From UM-FILTER-36-13 sp964394835 (lineage in GTDB: Bacteria > Patescibacteriota > Patescibacteriia > UBA1558 > GWA2-36-10), in the NCBI GenBank assembly GCA_964394835.1, contig CAYMZA010000016.1, forward strand, positions 1 to 11,802: 11,802 nucleotides of DNA. The letters run 5' to 3'. The position numbers were made by a program, and so were the translations under genes. The notes beneath the pieces are model-generated. The model was not told the origin of the DNA, searched no databases, and was given only the letters and a program-made list of their open reading frames with translations. Shown here piece by piece: positions 5,735-11,802 of the stretch (position 1 is the stretch's first letter; every line of letters begins with the position of its first letter).

Positions 5735-6786
5735 TGTTTGGTAAATTTTTTAAAAACTTTTCTAAAGATATAGGTATTGACTTAGGTACTGCTAATACTT
5801 TAGTTTATGTTAAAGAACAAGGTATTATCATAAATGAACCTTCTGTTGTAGCTATTAATAATAGGACAGAGAAGATAGTAGCTGTTGGAGAAGATGCTAA
5901 GATCATGCTTGGTAAAACACCTACTCATATTGATATAACTAGACCTTTAATTGATGGTGTTATATCTAATTTTGAAGTTTCTGAAAAAATGATAAAGCAT
6001 TTTATTGAAAAAGTTCATCGTGAATCTTTTACTTTTGTTCCTAGACCTAGAGTAGTTATAGCCATACCATTAGATGTTACAGAAGTAGAGAGAAAGGCTG
6101 TAGAAGACGCTGTAATGGGCGCAGGAGCCTCTGAGGTATTGTTAATAGAAGAATCTATGGCTTCAGCCATTGGAGCTGGTTTACCTATACAAGAAGCTTC
6201 AGGAAGTATGATAGTAGATATTGGTGGTGGTACTACAGAAATTGCTGTTATATCATTAGGTGGAGTAGTATCTTGGAAATCTTTAAAATTAGCTGGTGAT
6301 AAATTTAATGAAACTATTATTCAATATGCTAGGGATAAATTTAATATTCTTTTAGGAGAAAGAACTGCTGAGAAGATAAAGATACAAATAGCTTCTGTAT
6401 TACCATTAGATAAACCAATAGAGGCTATAATGAGGGGTAGGGATTTATTAACTGGGTTACCAAAAGAGGTAAAGATATCAGACGCTAATATTAGAGAAGC
6501 TATAGCTAAACCTATTAGACTAATTATTGATAATATTAAAGGTACTATTGAAAATACACCCCCTGAATTAGTAGCTGATCTTTATGAAAGGGGTATGGTA
6601 TTAACTGGTGGTGGAGCATTATTAAAAGGTTTAGATGAATTAATATCTAATGAAACAAAGATGCCGGTTCATATAGCTGATGAACCGTTAACTACAGTTG
6701 TAAGGGGAACAGGGAAAGTGTTAGATGATTTAGATAATTTAAAAGAAATTCTTATTCCTTCATCTAAAGAGTTTGAAAATTATTAA
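5734..6786 (+). CDS. mreB: Rod-shape actin homologue MreB (first copy)
   Basis: MreB is a bacterial actin that forms membrane-bound filaments directing lateral wall synthesis. The 350 residues match the family length. Nucleotide-binding motifs are intact: phosphate 1 DLGTANT (16-22), phosphate 2 DIGGGTTE (162-169), and the adenosine motif TGGGALLKG (291-299). The loop usually read as EEPMAAA is EESMASA here (139-145), keeping both Glu but with Ser for Pro. The N-terminus MFGKFFKNFSK is amphipathic and could insert in the membrane, as in E. coli MreB. The start overlaps the proS stop (TAATG), and mreC follows after 8 nt, the classical mreBCD order. It is closer to canonical MreB than the second copy at 10381. 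Confidence 0.97.
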   Translation: MFGKFFKNFSKDIGIDLGTANTLVYVKEQGIIINEPSVVAINNRTEKIVAVGEDAKIMLGKTPTHIDITRPLIDGVISNFEVSEKMIKHFIEKVHRESFTFVPRPRVVIAIPLDVTEVERKAVEDAVMGAGASEVLLIEESMASAIGAGLPIQEASGSMIVDIGGGTTEIAVISLGGVVSWKSLKLAGDKFNETIIQYARDKFNILLGERTAEKIKIQIASVLPLDKPIEAIMRGRDLLTGLPKEVKISDANIREAIAKPIRLIIDNIKGTIENTPPELVADLYERGMVLTGGGALLKGLDELISNETKMPVHIADEPLTTVVRGTGKVLDDLDNLKEILIPSSKEFENY

Positions 6787-6794
6787 TATAGTTT

Positions 6795-7532
6795 ATGCTA
6801 AGGCATAATATTAAAATCTTTATTATTTTTTTATTAATAACCGTTTTTTTTATACTATTAAAGAACGGTCATATTTTTGATTTAGGTATTATTTTTAGAA
6901 AAAGTTTTATACCAAATCAAGTAATGAATAGTTTGTTAAACCCTCCTGATCAATTAGAGGAAGATTACAAAAATCTTTTAGTAGAGAATAGTTATTTAAA
7001 AACATTAGAAAAAGAAAATAGTGAGTTAAGAGAATTATTAGATTTTAAAGAAGAAAATAGTATTAGTTTAGAAGTAAGTAATATTATTAGTCGTGATAAT
7101 GTTAATAATAATATTTTAATTATAGATATAGGAGAGGGTAAGGGTGTGGAAAAAGGACAAGCAGTTGTAATTAATAATGGTATTATTATTGGTAAAGTAT
7201 TAGAAGTACATAAAGATATTTCTAAAGTAAGATTGTTAACAGATAATTTTAGTAAAATAGCTGTACAAATTAGTAGTGAAAATAATATATCAGGGATTAT
7301 ACAAGGATCTTTAGGTATTAGTATGATGATGGATTATATCCCTCAAGAACAAGATATTAAAAAAGGAGATATAATTGTTACTGCTGATACAGGTATGAGT
7401 ATTCCTGCAGGATTAATTATTGGAAAAGTAGAAGAAATTAAATTTGCAGAAGAAGAATTATTTAAACATGCCTTTATTTCATCTTTACTAGATTATAATA
7501 CACTTGGTATTGTAGCTGTTATTATTAAATAA
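6795..7532 (+). CDS. mreC: Rod-shape-determining protein MreC
   Basis: MreC is a bitopic envelope protein that links MreB inside to PBP2 outside and is thought to activate wall synthesis. The 245 residues show the family plan: a short basic N-terminus, one membrane helix (about 8-23), a coiled coil rich in Leu/Glu/Lys (about 54-88, ending LRELLDFKEE), and a C-terminal double beta-barrel domain (about 93-245). Family-like patterns include IDIGEGKGVEKGQAVV (110-125), GIIIGKV (129-135), VRLLTD (145-150), KKGDIIVTADTG (189-200) and PAGLIIGKV (204-212). It starts 8 nt after mreB, without a Shine-Dalgarno, and ends 4 nt before mreD. The junction with mreD repeats the string TAAATATATG seen at the holB-lipoprotein junction. 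Confidence 0.93.
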   Translation: MLRHNIKIFIIFLLITVFFILLKNGHIFDLGIIFRKSFIPNQVMNSLLNPPDQLEEDYKNLLVENSYLKTLEKENSELRELLDFKEENSISLEVSNIISRDNVNNNILIIDIGEGKGVEKGQAVVINNGIIIGKVLEVHKDISKVRLLTDNFSKIAVQISSENNISGIIQGSLGISMMMDYIPQEQDIKKGDIIVTADTGMSIPAGLIIGKVEEIKFAEEELFKHAFISSLLDYNTLGIVAVIIK

Positions 7533-7536
7533 ATAT

Positions 7537-8022
7537 ATGAAGTATTTAATAGCTATATTATTATTTATTATATCAGCTTATTTATTTGTATTATTAAATA
7601 TTAATTTCAATTTATTTATACAGCCATTTTTAATAGCTCTTTTATTATTATATTTTAATAGTTATGATTATATTTTAAATTATTCATTTGCTTTATTATC
7701 AGGATTATTTATTGATTCTATAACAACTGTATTTGGTTTGCATACTATTATATTTTTAGCAATTATTTTTATTATATCTAGTTTACAATTAAATATTTTT
7801 AGATCAAAAGATATTCTATCTGTTATATTATTAACATTATTTTCATTTATTATCTTTTGGTTATTATTTATTTCATTTAACTTTATATTTAATTTAGAGT
7901 TATATACTTTTAATAATATATTTTTACTTATAGTTTTAAAATCTATAGTTTTAAATATTATATTAGTTATATTATCTCATTTATTATTTTTTAATTTTTG
8001 GTTTAAAAAACATGGCAAATAA
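7537..8022 (+). CDS. mreD: Rod-shape-determining protein MreD
   Basis: MreD is a small integral membrane partner of MreC, MreB and PBP2. This 161-residue protein is almost entirely hydrophobic, with about five to six predicted helices (roughly 3-20, 26-42, 48-64, 69-86, 92-118 and 127-152). The segment SGLFIDSITTVFGLH (55-69) matches the conserved MreD pattern with an Asp after a Gly-rich turn and GLH. The C-terminus is basic (FKKHGK). Base composition is even more AT-rich than its neighbours because Leu, Ile and Phe are written as TTA, ATT/ATA and TTT. The identification rests on the motif and on its place between mreC and mrdA. Its last 11 nt overlap the mrdA start in another frame. Confidence 0.9.
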   Translation: MKYLIAILLFIISAYLFVLLNINFNLFIQPFLIALLLLYFNSYDYILNYSFALLSGLFIDSITTVFGLHTIIFLAIIFIISSLQLNIFRSKDILSVILLTLFSFIIFWLLFISFNFIFNLELYTFNNIFLLIVLKSIVLNIILVILSHLLFFNFWFKKHGK

Positions 8023-9901
8023 TCCTTTTAAAATACAAGAAGGCTCTGTTAGGGATTCAAAAGTCCGTGGATTTTTAAGTACAAAACAAAGTGGAGATTA
8101 TTTAGAGTTTACTAAATTAGATAATGCTAGTTATGTAGGACAATTCTTTAAAGGAAAGAAAATGTCTTTTTTATTTATTTTCATAGTATTTTTAATATTA
8201 TTATTATTTTCTAGAGCTTTTTATTTACAAATTGTTAAAGGTGATTACTATCGTAGTATGGCTGAGGGTAATCGTATTAAAACTGAAGTTATTAAAGCTA
8301 ATAGGGGTTTGGTATATGATAGGTTTGGTAATACACTGTTGAAGAATAATGATTATTTCTTTCTATACATCAATACTGAGTTTTTACCTAAAGATGAAGA
8401 GGCTTTGAATAATCTATTAGATAATTTATCTTTAGTTATATCTTTAGATAAAGAAGAAATGATAAACAGATTGGATATTGAAAATAGTAAAGTATTGTTG
8501 TATGAAGACTTAGAATATGATTCAGCTATGAAATTAATTATTTGGTCAGAAGAATATCCTAGTATAGAAATAAGGTATGAACCAAGAAGGGATTATTTAA
8601 AGAATATTGGTTTATCTCATATTTTTGGACATTTAGGATTAGTTACAGCTGAAGAATTTAAAGAAGGTGGTTATGGTTATAATGATCGTATTGGTAAAAG
8701 TGGAATAGAACTTATATACGAAGACATTTTAAAAGGTAAGGATGGAATTAAACAAATAGAGGTTGATGCTCTATATAATGAAAAAAGTATTATTTCAATA
8801 CAAAAACCTGTTAATGGTCAAGATATAGTTCTATCATTAGACCTTGCTAGTCAAGAAAAACTTTTTGATATTATGCTTGATTATTCTTTTCGTTATGGAA
8901 AAACAAAGATGGCTGGTGTAGTTTTAAATCCTAATGATGGTGGTGTATTAGCTATGGTTAGTTTACCCACCTTTGATAATAATATGTTTACTAGTAGTTT
9001 AGATAAAGATGAATATAATAATATTATTAATAATGAAGATAATCCTTTGCTAAATAGAGTAATATCTGGTATTTATCCGCTTGGATCTATCTTTAAGTTA
9101 GTAGTTGCTGGAGCAGCATTAGAAGAAGAAATAATTAATACTGGTTTTACTGTTAATAGTATTGGTGGTGTAGAAGCAGGTAGTAGTTTTTTTCCTGATT
9201 GGAGGCCTAGTGGTCATGGTATAACTAATGTTTTTTGGGCTATAGCTGATTCTGTTAATACCTTTTTCTATACTATAGGTGGTGGCAATAATGAATGGTT
9301 GCAATATGGATTAGGAGTTGATAGAATAATTGAATATGCTAAATTTTTTGGTTTAGGTAATATAATAGGTATAGATTTACCAGCTGAAGCTAAAGGTTTT
9401 TTACCTAGTAAAGAGTGGAAACAAGAAGAAATTGGTGAAAGGTGGTATTTGGGTGATACATATAATTTATCTATTGGACAGGGTTATTTATTAGCTACAC
9501 CTTTACAAGCTGCAGTTTTTACTTCATATTTTGCCAATAATGGTGTAGTATATATACCACATATATTACAGAATATTAAAGATGAAGAAGAAAAAGAGTT
9601 TGAAATAGCTTTGACGGATATTATTTCTTCTGATAATTTATATAGTGTAAGGCAAGGAATGCATAATACAGTATTATATGGTACAGCTAAGAGTATGCAA
9701 TCAGTTTCCGTTGATGTAGCTGGTAAAACAGGTACAGCTCAATTTCATAAACGTAAGATTCCTCATTCATGGTTTTCTGGTTTTGCACCGTATGATAATC
9801 CAAAGATAGTTATATCTGTTATAGTAGAAGAAGGTGGTGATAAAGGATTAGCTGTTAGTGTAGCAAGGGAATTTATGGAATGGTATTTTTTAACTAATTA
9901 A
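8012..9901 (+). CDS. mrdA: Penicillin-binding protein 2 (elongation-specific transpeptidase)
   Basis: This class B PBP cross-links peptidoglycan during cylindrical growth as part of the elongasome. Of its 629 residues, 1-50 form a cytoplasmic extension, longer than in E. coli PBP2. A membrane anchor follows (about 51-73), ending FYLQIVKGDYY. The PBP dimerisation (pedestal) domain covers about 90-255, including NRGLVYDRFGN and HIFGHLG. The transpeptidase domain covers about 290-629. Its catalytic motifs are complete: S359-I-F-K362 (nucleophile Ser359), S414-V-N416 and K572-T-G574. The pedestal and catalytic domains are full length. The ATG at 8012 lies inside mreD (11-nt overlap) without a Shine-Dalgarno. 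A later Met51 would leave no cytoplasmic segment before the anchor, so the upstream start is preferred. No rodA gene is adjacent, and greA follows after 21 nt. Confidence 0.96.
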   Translation: MANNPFKIQEGSVRDSKVRGFLSTKQSGDYLEFTKLDNASYVGQFFKGKKMSFLFIFIVFLILLLFSRAFYLQIVKGDYYRSMAEGNRIKTEVIKANRGLVYDRFGNTLLKNNDYFFLYINTEFLPKDEEALNNLLDNLSLVISLDKEEMINRLDIENSKVLLYEDLEYDSAMKLIIWSEEYPSIEIRYEPRRDYLKNIGLSHIFGHLGLVTAEEFKEGGYGYNDRIGKSGIELIYEDILKGKDGIKQIEVDALYNEKSIISIQKPVNGQDIVLSLDLASQEKLFDIMLDYSFRYGKTKMAGVVLNPNDGGVLAMVSLPTFDNNMFTSSLDKDEYNNIINNEDNPLLNRVISGIYPLGSIFKLVVAGAALEEEIINTGFTVNSIGGVEAGSSFFPDWRPSGHGITNVFWAIADSVNTFFYTIGGGNNEWLQYGLGVDRIIEYAKFFGLGNIIGIDLPAEAKGFLPSKEWKQEEIGERWYLGDTYNLSIGQGYLLATPLQAAVFTSYFANNGVVYIPHILQNIKDEEEKEFEIALTDIISSDNLYSVRQGMHNTVLYGTAKSMQSVSVDVAGKTGTAQFHKRKIPHSWFSGFAPYDNPKIVISVIVEEGGDKGLAVSVAREFMEWYFLTN

Positions 9902-9922
9902 ATAATTAAAAAAAAGAAAAAA

Positions 9923-10381
9923 ATGGACAAAAAGGTTTTAACTAAACAAGGTTTAGATAAGTTGAATAAAGAATTAGAATATTTAAAAACAGATAAAAGA
10001 AAAGAAGTGTCTGAAAGAATTAAGGTAGCTCAAGAATTTGGTGATTTATCTGAAAATGCTGAATATCATGAAGCTAAAGATGAACAAGCTTTTACAGAAG
10101 GTCGTATTTTAGAATTGGAGCATTTAATTAAAACTTCCATAGTTGCAGAAGAAAATAGTAGTAAAGATATTATTAGTGTTGGGTCTAAAGTATTAGTTGA
10201 AAAAGATGGTCAAGAATTTTCCTTTACTATTGTTGGTAGTACAGAAGCAGATCCTGCATCAGGTAAAATATCCCTAGAAGCTCCTTTGGGTGATGCTTTA
10301 TTAGATAAAAAAGTTGGTGATGAGGTAGAAGTAAAATTACCAGGTGGGTTAATGAAATATATAATAAAAGATATACAATAA
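9923..10381 (+). CDS. greA: Transcription elongation factor GreA
   Basis: GreA enters the RNA polymerase secondary channel and stimulates cleavage of backtracked RNA. The 152 residues compare with about 158 in E. coli. Residues 1-75 form the antiparallel coiled coil, with the tip FGDLSENAEYHEAK (39-52) carrying the catalytic acidic pair D41 and E44. Residues 80-152 form the FKBP-like C-terminal domain, with VGSTEADPASGKISLEAPLG (107-126) and GDEVEVKLPGG (136-146). It is preceded by a 21-nt A-rich spacer containing runs of 8 and 7 A's separated by one G, with no Shine-Dalgarno. Its stop overlaps the second mreB as TAATG, so it is translationally coupled to a shape gene, though it is not itself a shape protein. 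Confidence 0.97.
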   Translation: MDKKVLTKQGLDKLNKELEYLKTDKRKEVSERIKVAQEFGDLSENAEYHEAKDEQAFTEGRILELEHLIKTSIVAEENSSKDIISVGSKVLVEKDGQEFSFTIVGSTEADPASGKISLEAPLGDALLDKKVGDEVEVKLPGGLMKYIIKDIQ

Positions 10382-11394
10382 TGTTTATAAAAAAGATAGG
10401 AATTGATTTAGGAACTACATATACTTTGGTATACATACCAAAGAGGGGTATTGTTATTCAAGAACCTTCTGTTGTAGCTATATCAGTTTTAGATAAAAAA
10501 GTTTTAGCAGTAGGGGATGAAGCTAAAGAAATGATAGGTCGTACTCCTGATTCTATTATTGCTTCTCGTCCATTGAAAAGTGGTGTTATAGCAGACTACA
10601 GGACTACAGAAAGTATGTTAAAGTATTTTATAAACAAAGCAGTGGGTGGAATGAAGATATTTAGACCAGAGGTTATGATAGCTGTTCCAGCAGGTATTAC
10701 ATCTACAGAAAAAAGAGCTGTAATTGGCGCTACATTAAAAGCTGGTGCTAAAGCTGCGTATATAATTAAAGAACCTATTGCTGCCGCTATAGGTGCTGAT
10801 ATACCTATTGGTTCTGCATCTGGTCATATGATTGTAGATATGGGTGGAGGAACAAGTGAAATAGCTGTTATATCATTAGGTGGTATAGTTGCTAATACTT
10901 CTATTAAAATAGGTGGTAATAAATATGATTCTGCTATAGCGGAGTTTATTAAAAAGAAATATAATTTAGCTATAGGTGAGAGAACAGCTGAAGATGTTAA
11001 GATTAAAATAGGATCAGCTCAATTTTTACCAAAAGGAGAAAAGTTAAAATTAGAAATAAAAGGTAGAGATATGATCAGTGGTTTACCTAGAATTATTGTA
11101 GTAACATCTGATGATGTAACAGAGGCTTTGCAGAATGAATTACAAGGTTTAATTTCTGCTGTTAAATCTGTATTATTTAATACACCACCAGAACTATCTG
11201 CAGATATTATGGATAAAGGCATGATACTATCAGGTGGTACAGCACTATTACGTAATATGGACAAACTATTGTCTCAAGCTACTGGTGTTCCAGCATATAT
11301 TGCTGACGAATCATTACTATGTGTAGCTAGAGGTACTGGTATAGCTTTAGAAAATTTAGAATCATATAAGAGAAGTATATTATCTGCTAAATAA
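10381..11394 (+). CDS. mreB: Second, divergent MreB paralogue
   Basis: This 337-residue MreB/Mbl-type actin has all sugar-kinase/actin motifs: DLGTTYT (9-15), DMGGGTSE (153-160) and an adenosine motif SGGTALLRN (284-292), where the usual third Gly is Thr. The usual IEEP is IKEP (129-132), keeping the second Glu. By eye it is only about half identical to the MreB at 5734, so the two are old paralogues and not a recent duplication. Its N-terminus is about seven residues shorter and less amphipathic (MFIKK), suggesting weaker direct membrane binding. It overlaps the greA stop, and the glycosyltransferase starts one nucleotide after its stop. A distinct filament role, or co-polymerisation with the first MreB, is plausible but not shown. 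The symbol denotes family; it could be named mbl-like. Confidence 0.93.
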   Translation: MFIKKIGIDLGTTYTLVYIPKRGIVIQEPSVVAISVLDKKVLAVGDEAKEMIGRTPDSIIASRPLKSGVIADYRTTESMLKYFINKAVGGMKIFRPEVMIAVPAGITSTEKRAVIGATLKAGAKAAYIIKEPIAAAIGADIPIGSASGHMIVDMGGGTSEIAVISLGGIVANTSIKIGGNKYDSAIAEFIKKKYNLAIGERTAEDVKIKIGSAQFLPKGEKLKLEIKGRDMISGLPRIIVVTSDDVTEALQNELQGLISAVKSVLFNTPPELSADIMDKGMILSGGTALLRNMDKLLSQATGVPAYIADESLLCVARGTGIALENLESYKRSILSAK

Positions 11395-11395
11395 T

Positions 11396-11802
11396 ATGTT
11401 TACTATTGGTTTAGAAGCAACAAGAGCTAGTAAGAAGTATAAAACAGGTACTGAATGGTATGCTTGGCATATGATTCAAGAGTTTAAAAAAATAGAAACT
11501 GAACATAAATTTAATATTTATTACAATAAAGAAATAGATGGTGATTTAAAAAAGGGACCATCTAATTTTAGTTACAAAAATATAGTATGGAAGTTTAATA
11601 AACTATGGACCCATATTCGTTTAGGTATTGAATTATTAATACATCCTGTTGATAAATTCTTTGCTACTAATAGTGTTCCGATATTTACAAGAGGAGAAGT
11701 AATAGTAACTATACATGATCTTGGTTTCTATAAAAATCCAGAGTTATATCATCCTTTAGAAAGAATATATCAAAAGATATCTCATGTATTAGCTATATAT
11801 AA
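11396..11802 (+). CDS. Family 4 glycosyltransferase, N-terminal part (truncated by window edge)
   Basis: The ATG at 11396 opens a frame that runs to the right edge (135 complete codons). The opening GLEATRASKKYKTGTEWYAWH (residues 5-25) and the later VTIHDLGFYKNPELYHPLERIYQK (about 103-126) are typical of the N-terminal Rossmann domain of GT-B fold, group 1/GT4 transferases. These use nucleotide-sugars to build cell-surface glycans, with the acceptor bound by this half. The donor-binding half, including the E-x7-E motif, lies outside the window, so substrate cannot be guessed. It begins one nucleotide after the second mreB stop, as the apparent twelfth gene of the run. There is no signal peptide, as expected for a cytoplasmic or membrane-associated enzyme. 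Confidence 0.85.
   Translation, partial: MFTIGLEATRASKKYKTGTEWYAWHMIQEFKKIETEHKFNIYYNKEIDGDLKKGPSNFSYKNIVWKFNKLWTHIRLGIELLIHPVDKFFATNSVPIFTRGEVIVTIHDLGFYKNPELYHPLERIYQKISHVLAIY

Noticed and set aside
9119..9304. Minus-strand open frame opposite the PBP2 transpeptidase domain.
   Set aside because: It is a low-complexity antisense shadow inside a catalytic domain with all motifs intact on the + strand.
10227..10436. Minus-strand open frame opposite the greA/mreB2 junction.
   Set aside because: It crosses two real genes and has no features of its own.
11019..11264. Minus-strand open frame opposite the second mreB.
   Set aside because: It is the antisense shadow of conserved MreB sequence, with no independent support.
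1..11802. CRISPR arrays, tRNA or rRNA genes, insertion sequences, phage or defence genes.
   Set aside because: No regularly spaced repeats, tRNA-like GGTTCGAATC-type loops, transposase motifs or terminal inverted repeats were seen. All sequence is explained by the listed genes and short spacers.

Overview
This is an 11.8 kb, strongly AT-rich bacterial window in which every supportable gene lies on the + strand. Leucine is written almost only as TTA and arginine mostly as AGA. TAA is the usual stop, and TGA is a real stop at the end of frr, so the standard bacterial code applies. UGA-recoding groups such as Mollicutes and Gracilibacteria/Absconditabacteria are therefore unlikely. The best overall fit is a Patescibacteria (Candidate Phyla Radiation, CPR) genome. 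This is an inference from several traits: a short prolyl-tRNA synthetase with a small four-Cys insert in place of the editing domain, a PBP2 with a long cytoplasmic N-terminal extension, a lone 92-residue protein of a type I associate with CPR genomes, very tight packing, and almost no Shine-Dalgarno sequences. Phylum level is as far as I would go.

Layout. Positions 1-104 hold the C-terminal tail of a membrane protein. Positions 164-373 hold a small, very acidic protein with a consensus -10 box upstream and a clear hairpin terminator downstream (392-418 plus a T-rich tail). A promoter-like element at 423-451 then precedes one uninterrupted run of twelve genes from 459 to beyond the right edge. 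These are separated by at most 21 nt or overlap: holB-like, a beta-propeller lipoprotein, frr, rseP, the 92-residue protein, proS, mreB, mreC, mreD, mrdA (PBP2), greA, a second mreB, and the start of a family 4 glycosyltransferase.

How the genes work together. The first half resembles the conserved frr...rseP-proS neighbourhood of many bacteria, but uppS, cdsA and dxr, often found between frr and rseP, are absent here. The second half is a rod-shape/elongasome module: MreB filaments, the MreC/MreD envelope scaffold, and the PBP2 transpeptidase. It is followed by greA, a divergent second MreB and a surface-glycan glycosyltransferase. No rodA lies next to mrdA in the window. The packing implies coupled expression of replication and translation factors, membrane proteolysis and cell-wall growth.

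No CRISPR array, tRNA, rRNA, insertion sequence or phage gene was seen, and no gap longer than about 300 bases lacks a gene. I found no strong evidence of an undescribed system. The most notable items are the paired divergent MreBs, the editing-domain-less ProRS with a Cys4 knuckle, the uncharacterised 92-residue protein, the seven-bladed lipoprotein inside an information-processing operon, and the probably leaderless or SD-less expression.
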